DNA of 64,000 nucleotides from the NCBI RefSeq assembly GCF_018137945.1, contig NZ_CP073089.1, forward strand, positions 1,984,001 to 2,048,000. The letters are read 5' to 3'. The position numbers were made by a program, and so were the translations under genes. The first letter of the stretch is position 1; every line of letters begins with the position of its first letter. The notes under the pieces are model-generated. The model saw only the letters and a program-made list of their open reading frames with translations. It ran no database searches and was not told the DNA's origin. Positions 10,570 through 20,403 of this stretch are shown here, in pieces. Origin of the DNA: Brevibacterium sp. W7.2 (GTDB lineage Bacteria; Actinomycetota; Actinomycetes; Actinomycetales; Brevibacteriaceae).

Positions 10570-12402
10570 ATGTCGAATTCCGTTCAGATGCCGGCTCTCG
10601 GTGAGTCGGTGACCGAAGGTACAGTCACCCGGTGGCTGAAGTCCGTCGGCGACACCGTCGAGGTCGACGAGCCCCTGCTCGAGGTCTCGACCGACAAGGT
10701 CGATACGGAGATTCCGAGCCCCTTCGCCGGTGTGCTCGAGAAGATCCTCGCCGACGAGGACGATGTCGTCGAGGTCGGCGGCGATCTCGCGTACATCGGC
10801 GACGGCAGCGATTCCGGATCCGCCGAGGTGGCTCCCGAGGAGGAGCCGGCGAGCGAGGCGGCCGAGGACACCAGCTCGTCGTCCGAGTCCGAGAAGACCG
10901 AGACGTCCGCAGAGTCCGCGCCCGCCGCTGACTCGCAGTCGTCGTCCGGTGAGGGCACCGAGGTGACGATGCCGGCGCTCGGCGAATCCGTCACCGAAGG
11001 CACTGTGACCCGCTGGCTCAAGGAAGTCGGCGAAGAGGTCGAGGTCGACGAACCGCTCCTCGAGGTCTCGACCGACAAGGTCGACACCGAGGTCCCCTCC
11101 CCCGTCGCCGGTGTCGTCCAGGCGCACCTCGCCGAGGAGGACGAGACCGTCGAGGTCGGCGCTCCCCTGGCGCGAATCGGATCGGGAGCTCCGGCGGAGT
11201 CGGCCCCCGCCGCCGAGGAACCGAAGCAGGAGGAGACTCCCAAGGAGGAGACTCCCAAGGAAGAGCCGAAGGAAGAGGAAGCTCCCAAGGAGGAAGCTCC
11301 CAAGGAAGAGGCCCCCAAGGAGGAGGCTCCGAAGCAGGAGACGGCCTCTGCCTCCGCCCCGGCAGCGCAGTCGGCTGCCGCCGCGCAGTCCGCTCCGGCG
11401 AAGTCGGAATCGGCACCGGCGAAGTCCGAGTCGGCGGCGGCTGACACCGTCGGAGAGAACTCCGCGTACGTCACGCCGCTCGTCCGTCGTCTCGCCAAGG
11501 ATGAGGGTGTCGATCTCTCGACCGTCACCGGCACGGGAGTCGGCGGCCGCATCCGCAAGCAGGACGTCATCGCCGCAGCGGCGAACCGTCCTGCCGCAGG
11601 ATCGTCGGCCCCCGCACCGGCTGCCTCCGGCGAAGCGAAGAAGCCGTTCACGCTCGAGATCCCGGAGGAGGCTGCGAAGCTGCGCGGCACCACCGAGAAG
11701 GCCTCGCGCATCCGCCAGACCATTGCGAAGCGGATGAGCGAATCGCTCGAGGTCTCGGCACAGCTCACGCAGGTCATCGAGGTCGACATGACCCGGGTGG
11801 CGAAGCTGCGCAAGGCGAACAAGGACGCGTTCCTCGACAAGCACGGCGTCAAGCTCACCTACCTGCCGTTCTTCGCGAAGGCGATCGTCGAGGCGCTCAA
11901 GCAGCACCCGAAGGTCAACGCCCAGTACGATCTCGAGTCCCAGGAGATCACGTACTTCGACCACGAGAACCTCGCGGTCGCAGTCGATACTCCGCGTGGT
12001 CTGCTCGTGCCGGTCGTCAAGGACGCCGGGGATCTCAGCATCGCGGGCCTCGCCAAGGCCATCGACGATGTCGCCGATCGCACCCGCAACAACAAGATCA
12101 TGCCGGACGAGCTGTCGGGCGGCACCTTCACGGTGACGAACATCGGCTCCGTGGGTGCGCTCTTCGACACGCCGATCATCAACCAGCCGCAGATGGGCAT
12201 CATCGGCACCGGTGCGATCGTGCGTCGCCCGATCGTCGTCAAGACCGCTGACGGCGAGGAGTCGATCGCGATCCGCGACATGGTCTACCTTCCGCTCACC
12301 TACAACCACCAGCTGGTCGACGGTGCGGATGCGGGACGCTTCCTGCAGACGATCAAGGCGCGTCTCGAGGATGGCAACTTCGAGGCCGACCTCGAACTCT
12401 GA
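10570..12402 (+). CDS. sucB: Dihydrolipoyl acyltransferase E2 with two lipoyl domains (SucB/DlaT type)
   Basis: A 610-residue E2 core protein. Two tandem lipoyl domains occur at the N-terminus with modified lysines Lys43 and Lys170, each in STDKVDTE. A long acidic linker full of EEAPK repeats follows (about 217-257), then Ala/Ser-rich sequence. The peripheral subunit-binding domain is at about 297-335, and the acyltransferase domain at about 370-605 with His580 and Asp584 in YNHQLVDG. In Actinobacteria such an E2 is usually annotated as 2-oxoglutarate dehydrogenase E2 but often serves pyruvate dehydrogenase together with AceE. An aceE gene is present elsewhere in this window. Confidence 0.95.
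   Translation: MSNSVQMPALGESVTEGTVTRWLKSVGDTVEVDEPLLEVSTDKVDTEIPSPFAGVLEKILADEDDVVEVGGDLAYIGDGSDSGSAEVAPEEEPASEAAEDTSSSSESEKTETSAESAPAADSQSSSGEGTEVTMPALGESVTEGTVTRWLKEVGEEVEVDEPLLEVSTDKVDTEVPSPVAGVVQAHLAEEDETVEVGAPLARIGSGAPAESAPAAEEPKQEETPKEETPKEEPKEEEAPKEEAPKEEAPKEEAPKQETASASAPAAQSAAAAQSAPAKSESAPAKSESAAADTVGENSAYVTPLVRRLAKDEGVDLSTVTGTGVGGRIRKQDVIAAAANRPAAGSSAPAPAASGEAKKPFTLEIPEEAAKLRGTTEKASRIRQTIAKRMSESLEVSAQLTQVIEVDMTRVAKLRKANKDAFLDKHGVKLTYLPFFAKAIVEALKQHPKVNAQYDLESQEITYFDHENLAVAVDTPRGLLVPVVKDAGDLSIAGLAKAIDDVADRTRNNKIMPDELSGGTFTVTNIGSVGALFDTPIINQPQMGIIGTGAIVRRPIVVKTADGEESIAIRDMVYLPLTYNHQLVDGADAGRFLQTIKARLEDGNFEADLEL
11218..11340 (+). repeat. In-frame tandem repeat encoding the E2 linker (EEAPK units)
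   Basis: A run of imperfect 15- to 18-bp units of the form GAGGAGGCTCCCAAG encodes repeated EETPK/EEAPK in the linker between the second lipoyl domain and the subunit-binding domain. Copy number of such repeats can vary by slippage or recombination without breaking the frame. Linker length would change the reach of the swinging arm but not the catalytic domain. Confidence 0.85.
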
Positions 12403-12422
12403 GTCACCGCGATCTCAGCAGC

Positions 12423-12457
12423 CCGCAGGGGGCCGGTCATCGACCGGCCCCCTGCGG
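12423..12457. terminator. Bidirectional-type terminator hairpin between sucB and a convergent gene
   Basis: A 16-bp perfectly paired stem (arms 12423-12438 and 12442-12457) with a 3-nt loop lies between the convergent ends of sucB and the gene for the 511-residue protein. There is no long T-run, as is common in high-GC genomes. It is placed to serve both transcripts. Confidence 0.8.
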
Positions 12458-12460
12458 CAT

Positions 12461-13996
12461 TCACGCCTCGGCCACCTCGGCGATCCGCCATTGCCCGGCA
12501 TGCCGGCCGAGCGTGACGACGACGTCCTTCGCGTCGAACGTCTCCTCCTCGCCCCCGCTCTCCGCCGTCGTCGTCATCGTGGCGCTGACGACGATCTCCG
12601 CGTCCGACTGCGACTCGACGACGACATCGGTGACGGTGATCGTGTACGTCCCGCCGGAGTACGCGGCGAGGTCGATGAGCTCATCGGCTGCCGCCGCCGT
12701 CGATCCGGGCACCGTGAGCCCGGCCAGCCCCTCACCGTCACCGGCTCCGAGCGCCCGTGCGCGTTCGGCGCAGAGTTCGCCGAGGCGCTCGGCGACGGCC
12801 GTGTCACTGAGCGGCTGAGCTCTCCCGCCCCTGTCCGCGCTCTCCGCGGCGGGGTCGTCGGCGGCGACCGGCGAGGGCGACGCGTCCTCACCGGCCGACC
12901 ACGCGCGGACCATGAGCACTCCGCCGAGGAGCACGACGACCATCGCCGCCCCCAGCGCGGCGCGCCTGGCCCACCGCGAGGTCACGGCAGCGCTGAGCAG
13001 GGCGACCGCCGAGGCGGCGGCGCGTCCCCGTGTCCGCCCGCGTCCGCGGGTGCCGGGGCGGTGATCGTCCGTATGGCGACCATCAGTGCCGCGACCGCCG
13101 GTACGGCGGCGGGTCGGGGCGGCCGCGTCGCCTCGGCCCTCGGCGCCCTCGCCGCGCCGGCTCGAGCGCGAGCGACCGGTCGGGCGCGAGCGGAGAGCGG
13201 CCACCGTCGACAGCCCTCGCCGCGACGCCCCGGGGCCGGCTCCCTCCCCCGCATCCGGAGAGGGCAGGACGCGGTCCGGGGCCGCCCGGGGCGTGGTCGC
13301 GCGCAGGCGGGCCGTGAGGGCCAGCGCCGGGTCGAGATCACGGGAGGCCGGGACGAGCGGAAGCACGGCAGGAGTGCCGAGGCGACCGAGCCGCGGGGTC
13401 ACCTCGGCGATGACGGCCGGCAGGGAATCCTGCGCTGCGGGACTCGACTCGTCGAGGAGATCGGTGACGAGGGCCTGCAGCTCGGCGCTGCACGACTCGA
13501 GGGCGACGCCGACGGGCAGCAGGCTCTCGGTCCACGGCACCCCGTGGAGGGCGTGATAGAGCAGCTCCCCCACCGCGCGCCGAACCGGGGTCTCCAGGGT
13601 TCGGCGCACGCCGGGGATGACCCGCGGGCGCCCCTCCGCGTCGAGTCCGAAGCACGCGAGGCTGAGCCGCTCGGTCGCCGCCTCGACCTCGGCGAGTTCG
13701 GCGAAGACGCCGCGCAGCAGGGTGTGCGCTTCGCCCTCGGTGAGACCGTGGAAGGCGCGGACGACGTCGATGACGAGGCCCCCGGGCAGGACCGGGACGA
13801 GGAGCAGCCTCGCCTCCCCGGTCGGGAGGATGACCTCGGCCGTTCCGAGCACTCCGGCATCATCGGACGGATCATCGGCGCGCGCGTCGGCGCTGCGGGT
13901 CTGCTCTCCGCCGACGACACCCCAGCGGGTCTCCCCCGTGTCGTCGCCGACGCGATGGATGTCGTCGGCGATCGTCGCTTCGAAGTGCCATGTCAT
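12461..13996 (-). CDS. Large hypothetical protein: degenerate kinase-like N-part, one TM helix, extracytoplasmic NTF2-like domain
   Basis: This 511-residue protein has no confident family. Residues 1-200 resemble, loosely, the layout of the C-lobe of a serine/threonine kinase (a GELLYHALHGVPW stretch followed by small helices) but lack any HRD or DFG motif, so a pseudokinase-like fold is only a guess. Residues ~230-330 are a Gly/Arg-rich disordered stretch. A single membrane helix follows (about 355-375, AAMVVVLLGGVLMV). The C-terminal ~115 residues look like an NTF2-like fold exposed outside (ARALGAGDGEGLAGL, GQWRIAEV). It is convergent with sucB. Such architecture suggests a membrane sensor or scaffold. 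Confidence 0.75.
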   Translation of the reverse strand: MTWHFEATIADDIHRVGDDTGETRWGVVGGEQTRSADARADDPSDDAGVLGTAEVILPTGEARLLLVPVLPGGLVIDVVRAFHGLTEGEAHTLLRGVFAELAEVEAATERLSLACFGLDAEGRPRVIPGVRRTLETPVRRAVGELLYHALHGVPWTESLLPVGVALESCSAELQALVTDLLDESSPAAQDSLPAVIAEVTPRLGRLGTPAVLPLVPASRDLDPALALTARLRATTPRAAPDRVLPSPDAGEGAGPGASRRGLSTVAALRSRPTGRSRSSRRGEGAEGRGDAAAPTRRRTGGRGTDGRHTDDHRPGTRGRGRTRGRAAASAVALLSAAVTSRWARRAALGAAMVVVLLGGVLMVRAWSAGEDASPSPVAADDPAAESADRGGRAQPLSDTAVAERLGELCAERARALGAGDGEGLAGLTVPGSTAAAADELIDLAAYSGGTYTITVTDVVVESQSDAEIVVSATMTTTAESGGEEETFDAKDVVVTLGRHAGQWRIAEVAEA

Positions 13997-14152
13997 AGTT
14001 CGTCATCCCCGTCAATGACTGTGAATCCTGTTGGATGTCATTTGATGATGAGTGATGCACTGTGATAAGTCAATGGCCGGCCTGTGGAGAACGTGTCGAG
14101 GGTCATGGGGAGATGAATTGAACACCCCGGTCAACGGGCATAGTCTGGACAC

Positions 14153-14791
14153 ATGCCACTGGCCACAGAGATTCTGGGTTTCGCGCCGGTCTTCTCGGAC
14201 TATCGCACCACGTGGGACCTGCAGAAGAAGTATCACGAAGACGTGCTCGCCGGGAACAGGGAGTCGACGATCCTGCTCCTCGAACATCCCCCGGTCTACA
14301 CTGCCGGCAAACGCACGGAGGACCACGAACGCCCGACCGATGGCACCGAGGTCATCGACGTCGACCGCGGCGGCAAGATCACCTGGCACGGCCCGGGACA
14401 GCTCGTCGCCTATTTCATCTACCGGCTCAACGATCCCAAAGAGGTCCGCCTCTTCGTCGCCCAGCTCGAGGATTCGATGATCCGCCTGCTCAGCGAATAC
14501 GGCATCGAGGCCACGACGATCGAGGGCCGCGCGGGCGTGTGGATCCTCGGCGACGGCGCCCGCCGTGACCGCAAGATCGGGGCGATCGGCATCCGCATCC
14601 ACGACGGCGTGACGATGCACGGTCTCGCCCTCAACTGCAGCAACGACCTCGGCGCCTACGAATCGATCATCGCCTGCGGCATCACCGATGCCGACACGAC
14701 CACCATCAGTGCCGAACTCGGCCGGACCGTGACGCCCGAAGAGGTCGCCCCCCGGCTCGACGAGATCCTGCACGAGACCATCACCGCTTAG
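14153..14791 (+). CDS. lipB: Octanoyl-[ACP]-protein octanoyltransferase
   Basis: LipB moves octanoate from acyl carrier protein to the lipoyl domain lysine, the first step of lipoate synthesis. The 212-residue sequence has [18 protein letters not shown], the catalytic lysine segment [11 protein letters not shown] and the catalytic cysteine in IIACGI. The ATG follows TAGTCT by six bases, so the message is probably leaderless. lipA starts 10 bp after its stop, forming a lipB-lipA operon beside the lipoyl-dependent lpdA-sucB genes. Confidence 0.96.
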   Translation: MPLATEILGFAPVFSDYRTTWDLQKKYHEDVLAGNRESTILLLEHPPVYTAGKRTEDHERPTDGTEVIDVDRGGKITWHGPGQLVAYFIYRLNDPKEVRLFVAQLEDSMIRLLSEYGIEATTIEGRAGVWILGDGARRDRKIGAIGIRIHDGVTMHGLALNCSNDLGAYESIIACGITDADTTTISAELGRTVTPEEVAPRLDEILHETITA

Positions 14792-14801
14792 GAGAACCGA
14801 C

Positions 14802-15854
14802 GTGACGATCGCACCCGAAGGCCGCCGCATGCTCCGTGTCGAGGCACGGAACTCGGAAGTTCCGATCGAGGAGAAGCCGGCCTGGATCAAGGCGAAGGCC
14901 CACATCGGACCGGAGTACACCTCCCTGAAGTCCCTCGTGCGCAAACAGGACCTCCACACCGTGTGCGAGGAGGCCGGCTGCCCGAACATCTTCGAATGCT
15001 GGGAGGACCGCGAGGCGACCTTCCTCATCGGCGGTGAACAGTGCACCCGCCGCTGCGACTTCTGTCAGATCGACACCGGCCGGCCCGCCGACTTCGATGC
15101 CGATGAGCCGCGCCGCGTCGCCGCCTCGGTGGGCGAGATGGGCCTGCGCTACTCGACGATCACCGGCGTGGCCCGCGACGACCTGCCCGACGGCGGCGCG
15201 TGGCTCTACGCCGAGACCGTCCGCCAGATCCACGACCTCGACTACGTCGACGGCCGCGGCACCGGGGTCGAACTCCTCATCCCCGACTTCAACGCGAAGC
15301 CCGACCAGCTCGCCGAGGTGTTCTCCTCCCGGCCGGAAGTGCTCGCCCACAATGTCGAGACGGTGCCGCGCATCTTCAAGCGGATCCGCCCGGCCTTCCG
15401 CTACGAGCGCTCCCTGTCGGTGATCACCCAGGCCCGTGAGGCCGGACTCATCACGAAGTCGAACCTCATCCTCGGCATGGGCGAGACGAACGACGAGATC
15501 ATCTCCGCACTCCAGGACCTCCACGACGCCGGGTGCGACCTCATCACGATCACCCAGTACCTGCGCCCGTCCCCGCGCCACCATCCCGTCACCCGCTGGG
15601 TCAAGCCCGCCGACTTCGTCATGCTCCGCGACGCCGCCGAGGAGATCGGGTTCCTCGGAGTCATGTCCGGTCCGCTCGTGCGCTCGTCGTACCGCGCCGG
15701 TCGCCTCTGGGCCACGGCGATGCGCCACCGCGGCGAGGAGATCCCCGCCCACCTCGCGCATCTCGACAAGCACACCCCGGCCAAGCAGGAGGCGCAGGCC
15801 GTTGTGGATATGTTCGGCGCAGGCGAAGAGGTAGACTTGTCTGCTGAGCAATGA
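14802..15854 (+). CDS. lipA: Lipoyl synthase (radical SAM)
   Basis: LipA inserts two sulfur atoms into the octanoyl group on lipoyl domains. This 350-residue enzyme has both [4Fe-4S] motifs: the auxiliary cluster set in [12 protein letters not shown] and the radical-SAM set in CTRRCDFC. The terminal RSSYRAG motif carries the serine ligand of the auxiliary cluster. The GTG start is preceded by GGAGAA overlapping the end of lipB. Length is typical. Confidence 0.97.
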   Translation: MTIAPEGRRMLRVEARNSEVPIEEKPAWIKAKAHIGPEYTSLKSLVRKQDLHTVCEEAGCPNIFECWEDREATFLIGGEQCTRRCDFCQIDTGRPADFDADEPRRVAASVGEMGLRYSTITGVARDDLPDGGAWLYAETVRQIHDLDYVDGRGTGVELLIPDFNAKPDQLAEVFSSRPEVLAHNVETVPRIFKRIRPAFRYERSLSVITQAREAGLITKSNLILGMGETNDEIISALQDLHDAGCDLITITQYLRPSPRHHPVTRWVKPADFVMLRDAAEEIGFLGVMSGPLVRSSYRAGRLWATAMRHRGEEIPAHLAHLDKHTPAKQEAQAVVDMFGAGEEVDLSAEQ

Positions 15855-15910
15855 GTGGTTCCGCGGGCCTGTCCTCGGGACCCGTCGGCCCGTCAAGAGC
15901 AAGTGAGAGA

Positions 15911-16642
15911 ATGAGCGAAGAACCGCGCAAGGGACTGTTCCGTCGCAAGCCGAAGGATCCGAACAAGAAGCCGGGCCGTCTGGCGCAGATGCGTCAGGTC
16001 TACGAGCTCGCCGCGAAGCACAACAAGGCGACCCCGTGGCTCCTGGCAGCCGCTGTCGTGGGCTTCACGCTCCTCGGCCTGCTCGCCGGACTCGTCTTCG
16101 GCGGGGCCGTGTTCACGACGATCCTCGGTCTCATGGTCGGTCTGCTGCTCGGCATGTTCATGCTCGGCCGCTTCGCTGAGACCGCGGCGTTCGCGCAGAT
16201 GGAGGGCCAGCCCGGTGCCTTCGGCGCGGTCCTCAACACCGCGCGTCGCGGCTACCTCATGGACGAGAAGCCGATCGCCATCGACCCGAAGAGCCGCGAC
16301 CTCGTGTTCCGCTCGACGGGCCGGTCCGGTGTCGTGCTGCTCAGTGAGGGACCGAAGGCCCGCAGCGCGAAGCTGCTCGCCAAGGAGAAGAAGCGCCACG
16401 AGCGCATCCTCCCCAACGTCCCCGTCCACACCCTCCAGGGCGGCAACGAGGACGGCCAGCTGCAGATGAAGCAGGTCGTCTCGACCGTCCACAAGCTGCC
16501 CCGCAAGCTCAATCGCGCCGAGGTGCTCGCCGTGCGCAACCGCCTCTCCGCCCTCGGCACCCAGGGCACGCGTCCGCCCATCCCCAAGGGCATCGACCCG
16601 AACAAGGCGCGCCCCAACCACAAGGCGATGCGCGGACGCTGA
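15911..16642 (+). CDS. DUF4191 membrane protein
   Basis: A 243-residue actinobacterial DUF4191 protein of unknown function. A basic N-terminus (RRKPKDPNKKPGR) is followed by two adjacent membrane helices (about 42-63 and 68-90), then a cytosolic domain with NTARRGYLMDEKP and a basic, proline-rich tail. I chose the ATG at 15911. An in-frame ATG at 15851, overlapping the end of lipA, would add a 20-residue low-complexity leader and cannot be excluded. Location directly after lipA is common in Actinobacteria. Confidence 0.88.
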   Translation: MSEEPRKGLFRRKPKDPNKKPGRLAQMRQVYELAAKHNKATPWLLAAAVVGFTLLGLLAGLVFGGAVFTTILGLMVGLLLGMFMLGRFAETAAFAQMEGQPGAFGAVLNTARRGYLMDEKPIAIDPKSRDLVFRSTGRSGVVLLSEGPKARSAKLLAKEKKRHERILPNVPVHTLQGGNEDGQLQMKQVVSTVHKLPRKLNRAEVLAVRNRLSALGTQGTRPPIPKGIDPNKARPNHKAMRGR

Positions 16643-16663
16643 TCGGCGCTCCCGAGAACGCAC

Positions 16664-16699
16664 GCGGCCCCGTCACCGGAATCCCGGTGACGGGGCCGC
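16664..16699. terminator. Terminator hairpin after the DUF4191 gene
   Basis: A 16-bp perfect GC-rich stem (16664-16679 with 16684-16699) with a 4-nt loop lies between the convergent DUF4191 and RDD genes and can serve both. Confidence 0.8.
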
Positions 16700-16722
16700 T
16701 GTCGTTCGCGCCAGCCGTCTGC

Positions 16723-17163
16723 TCAGCGGCGGAGGATCACCGTCTTCGCCGCGAGGTCGTGGAGTCCGCGGTGGTCGCGGTCGAAGATGAGCGCGGGAAT
16801 GACGAGGACGACGAGGAGAGACCGGATGAGTGCGGGCACGAATCCCGGGACGCGGCCGTCGAGGCGGCGAACCTCGATCCCGAAGATCCGATGGCCGACG
16901 GTATAGCCGAGGGTCGAGACGAGGAGGATATTCGCCAGGAGGAAGATGCCCGGGGCGAGGAACGGGTTGGTCGAGGCGAAGAGACCGGCGATCGCCAGGC
17001 ACATGAACCAGTCGACCATGAGGGCGAGCAGGCGCTTCCACGCCGGTGCCACCGCATGGCGGCCGGTCTCCGGGAGGCCGAGTCGGCGTCCGGGCCAGTC
17101 ACCCTCGTCTCGGCTGGTCTGTGGTCCCTGCAGCCAGGACCCGAGGTCGTCGCGATTGATCAC
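16723..17163 (-). CDS. RDD family membrane protein
   Basis: A 146-residue RDD-domain protein. The family-defining Arg-Asp-Asp positions appear here in modified form (KRLLALMVDWFMC, then RIFGIEVRRLDG). Three membrane helices are apparent. The N-terminal ~40 residues are hydrophilic and contain WLQGPQTSRDEG. Its role is unknown. The position next to glnA is common in Actinobacteria. It is divergent from glnA, with a 143-bp shared promoter region. Confidence 0.88.
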   Translation of the reverse strand: MINRDDLGSWLQGPQTSRDEGDWPGRRLGLPETGRHAVAPAWKRLLALMVDWFMCLAIAGLFASTNPFLAPGIFLLANILLVSTLGYTVGHRIFGIEVRRLDGRVPGFVPALIRSLLVVLVIPALIFDRDHRGLHDLAAKTVILRR

Positions 17164-17306
17164 TCCCCCAGGGTACCGAAGTCGTCCCTGAGTGAATCAT
17201 CAGGAAACATCCCCGAAACATGACTGTCATCACGGCTTCACCGAGCACGAACTAGGATTGATCTCGGTCACGAAGAACCGACCATACGTCTAACTAGGAG
17301 ACCTAA

Positions 17307-18731
17307 GTGTTCTCGTCTGCTGAAGAACTCGTCAACTACATCGCGGAGAACGACGTGCGTTTCGTCGATGTCCGCTTCTGCGACCTGCCCGGTGTCGTCC
17401 AGCACTTCAACCTTCCCGCCGCCTCGTACGGCGTGGATGAGATCACCGAAGGTCTCCTCTTCGACGGGTCCTCGATCACAGGCTTCCAGGGCATCCACGA
17501 ATCGGACATGAAGCTCCTCGCCGATGTCGCCTCGGCGTTCATCGACCCCTACCGGGAGGCGAAGACGCTCGTGGTCACGCACTCGATCGTCGACCCCTTC
17601 ACCGACGAGCCCTACTCCCGCGACCCCCGCCAGGTCGCGGCGAAGGCGGAGAAGTACCTGCAGAGCACCGGCATCGCCGACACCGTCTACTACGGCGCCG
17701 AGGCCGAGTTCTACATGTTCGACTCGATCCGCTACCAGAACACCCCCGGGCACAGCTTCTACGAGGTCAACTCCATCGAAGCTGCGTGGAACACCGGTGC
17801 GCAGGAGCCCGAGGGCAACCTCGGCTACAAGACGCCCTACAAGGGCGGCTACTTCCCCGTCTCCCCGCAGGACAAGTTCGCCGACATCCGCGACGAGATG
17901 TCGATGACGCTCGAGGAGATCGGCTTCGAGATGGAGCGCGCCCACCACGAGGTCGGCACGGCCGGGCAGCAGGAGATCAACTACAAGTTCAACACCCTCC
18001 AGCACGCCGCTGACCAGCTCCTCGACTTCAAGTACGTCGTGAAGAACACCGCCGACGAGTACGGCAAGACCGTCACCTTCATGCCCAAACCCCTCTTCGG
18101 CGACAACGGGTCGGGCATGCACTGCCACCAGTCGCTGTGGAAGAACGGCGAGCCGCTGTTCTACGACGAGAACGGCTACGCCGGTCTCTCCGACCTCGCC
18201 CGCTGGTACATCGGCGGCCTCATCGAGCACGCCGGCGCCGTCCTCGCGTTCACGAACCCGACGATCAACTCCTACCGCCGCCTCGTGCCCGGCTACGAGG
18301 CCCCCGTCAACCTCGTCTACTCGGCGCGCAACCGCTCGGCCGCCATCCGCATCCCGGTGACCGGCTCCTCGCCGAAGGCCAAGCGCCTCGAGTTCCGTGT
18401 GCCCGACCCGTCGAGCAACCCCTACCTCGCGTTCTCCGCGCAGCTCATGGCCGGCCTCGACGGCATCCGCAACCGCATCGAACCGCCGGAGCCGATCGAC
18501 AAGGACCTCTACGAGCTGCCCCCGGAGGAGGCCAAGGACATCAAGCTCGTCCCGGCCTCCCTCGACGAGGCGCTCGACGAGCTCGAGAAGGATCACGACT
18601 TCCTCACCGCCGGTGACGTCTTCACCCCCGACCTCATCGAGACGTGGATCAGGATCAAGCGCGAGAACGAGATCGACGTCGCGCGTCTGCGTCCGACTCC
18701 GACCGAGTTCGAGCTCTACTACTCGATCTGA
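17307..18731 (+). CDS. glnA: Glutamine synthetase type I, adenylylatable
   Basis: This 474-residue enzyme assimilates ammonia into glutamine. It shows the beta-grasp N-domain, EAEFYMFD and [11 protein letters not shown] in the active site, and the Tyr402 loop in DLYELPPEE that is the expected adenylylation target of GlnE. The GTG start at 17307 has TAGGAG eight bases upstream. A hairpin terminator follows. glnE and a second synthetase lie downstream on the opposite strand. Confidence 0.97.
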   Translation: MFSSAEELVNYIAENDVRFVDVRFCDLPGVVQHFNLPAASYGVDEITEGLLFDGSSITGFQGIHESDMKLLADVASAFIDPYREAKTLVVTHSIVDPFTDEPYSRDPRQVAAKAEKYLQSTGIADTVYYGAEAEFYMFDSIRYQNTPGHSFYEVNSIEAAWNTGAQEPEGNLGYKTPYKGGYFPVSPQDKFADIRDEMSMTLEEIGFEMERAHHEVGTAGQQEINYKFNTLQHAADQLLDFKYVVKNTADEYGKTVTFMPKPLFGDNGSGMHCHQSLWKNGEPLFYDENGYAGLSDLARWYIGGLIEHAGAVLAFTNPTINSYRRLVPGYEAPVNLVYSARNRSAAIRIPVTGSSPKAKRLEFRVPDPSSNPYLAFSAQLMAGLDGIRNRIEPPEPIDKDLYELPPEEAKDIKLVPASLDEALDELEKDHDFLTAGDVFTPDLIETWIRIKRENEIDVARLRPTPTEFELYYSI

Positions 18732-18776
18732 CCCGACCGGCGGACCGTTCCCCAGGGAATCGGCTCGCAGGGAATA

Positions 18777-18817
18777 CAGTGGGGGCGTCACCGGTTTCTC
18801 CGGTGGCGCCCCCGCTG
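18777..18817 (+). terminator. Terminator hairpin after glnA
   Basis: A long stem (about 18 bp with two G-T pairs) around a TTTCT loop begins 45 bp after the glnA stop, and the mycothione reductase gene starts 65 bp after the hairpin. The position indicates the end of the glnA transcript. Confidence 0.75.
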
Positions 18818-18882
18818 CGTTCCTGCCGGAACCCTCTCGCGCGGGCGCACGGTATCGACATCACCATCTGCGAGGACGGACT

Positions 18883-20361
18883 ATGACGCATTACGATCTG
18901 CTGCTCATCGGCACGGGCTCGGGGAACATGTTCCTCGACAAGAGGTTCGCGGGACTGAAGACCGCGATCGCCGAGGAATGGCATTTCGGGGGCACGTGCC
19001 TCAATGTCGGGTGCATCCCGACGAAGATGTTCGTCTACCCGGCCACTGTCGCCGAGGAGGCCGCACACGCCCGTCGCTACGACGTCGAGGCCGCGTTCGA
19101 GGGCGTCGACTGGTCGGCTCTGCAGGAGCGCATCTTCTCCCGCGTCGACGCGATCGAAGCCGGCGGTCGGGAGTACAGGTCGGGCGACCGTCAGCCGAAC
19201 AACACCGTCATCCCCGAGCACGTCCGCTTCGTCGATGAGAAGACCGTGGTCACCGCCTCGGGTGAGGAGATCACCGCGGATCGGATCGTCATCGCCGCCG
19301 GGGCCGCGCCCACCCTCCCCGACACCCCGGGCCTCGACCCGGCGCAGGTCGACACTCCGGGCTACCCGATCGTCACCTCGAATTCGATCATGCGCCTGCC
19401 GGAGCAGCCGAAGCGGCTGGCGATCGTCGGCTCCGGCGTCATCGCCATGGAGTTCGCCCACATCTTCGCGAGCTTCGGCACCGACGTCACCGTCATCGCC
19501 CGCGGACCCCGGCTGCTCCAGGACCTCGACGGCACCGCCTCGGCGGAGTTCACGACGATCTTCACCGCCGACCACAACGTCATCCTCGGTGCCCAGCCTG
19601 CCGCCTTCCGCCTCGGCGACGGGGAGGGCGCACCGGTGACGATCGACCTCGAGCCCAGCGGTCGGGTCGACGACGTCGACATTCCCGCCGCGGTCGACGC
19701 TGACATCGTCCTCATCGCCATCGGTCGCCACCCGAACACCGCTGGCCTCGACGCCGCCGAGGTCGGCTACGACCTCACGCCCGACGGCAGGCTCGTCGTC
19801 GACGCGTTCCAGCGGGTCTATGCCGGCGGAGAACCCGTGCCCGGGGTCTTCGCCCTCGGCGACATCAGTTCCGAGCACCAGCTCAAGCACGTGGCCAACC
19901 ACGAGGCCCGGGTCGTCGGTGACAACCTCGTCGTCGACGTCGCCGCCGGGGCCCCCGGGGCCGCGGCGGAGGACGCGCTCGAGCGCACCAGCCACAAGGC
20001 CGTGCCGGCTGCGGTCTTCACCTCTCCGCAGGTCGCGACCGTGGGCATGACCGAGGACGAAGCCCGGCTGGCCGGACACGACGTCACCGTCAAGGTCCAG
20101 CAGTACTCCGATGTCGCCTACGGGTGGGCGATGGCCGACGATCCCGGGATCGTCAAGGTCATCGCCGACCGGGACTCCCGGCTCATCCTCGGCGCGCAGA
20201 TCGTCGGGGCCGAGGCGTCGATGATCATCCAGCCGCTCATCCAGGCGATGGCCTTCGACCAGCCCGCCGACGAGGTGGCCAGGGGTCAGTACTGGATCCA
20301 CCCGGCGCTGCCCGAGGTCATCGAGAACGCTCTGCTCGGGCTCGAGTTCACGCCTCGCTGA
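18883..20361 (+). CDS. mtr: Mycothione reductase
   Basis: A 492-residue NADPH/FAD disulfide reductase that keeps mycothiol, the actinobacterial low-molecular-weight thiol, reduced. It has the FAD-binding N-terminus (LLLIGTGSGN), the redox pair Cys39/Cys44 in GGTCLNVGCIPTK, an NADPH-binding domain (VGSGVIAMEF) and the C-terminal WIHPALPEV with the catalytic His. The GTGSGN and WHFGGTC details separate it from lipoamide dehydrogenase. The ATG follows GAGGACGG. It is convergent with glnE. Confidence 0.93.
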   Translation: MTHYDLLLIGTGSGNMFLDKRFAGLKTAIAEEWHFGGTCLNVGCIPTKMFVYPATVAEEAAHARRYDVEAAFEGVDWSALQERIFSRVDAIEAGGREYRSGDRQPNNTVIPEHVRFVDEKTVVTASGEEITADRIVIAAGAAPTLPDTPGLDPAQVDTPGYPIVTSNSIMRLPEQPKRLAIVGSGVIAMEFAHIFASFGTDVTVIARGPRLLQDLDGTASAEFTTIFTADHNVILGAQPAAFRLGDGEGAPVTIDLEPSGRVDDVDIPAAVDADIVLIAIGRHPNTAGLDAAEVGYDLTPDGRLVVDAFQRVYAGGEPVPGVFALGDISSEHQLKHVANHEARVVGDNLVVDVAAGAPGAAAEDALERTSHKAVPAAVFTSPQVATVGMTEDEARLAGHDVTVKVQQYSDVAYGWAMADDPGIVKVIADRDSRLILGAQIVGAEASMIIQPLIQAMAFDQPADEVARGQYWIHPALPEVIENALLGLEFTPR

Positions 20362-20403
20362 CGCCGCCGAGGCGGACAGGCTGGATCAAGCGCCCGCGGC
20401 GGG

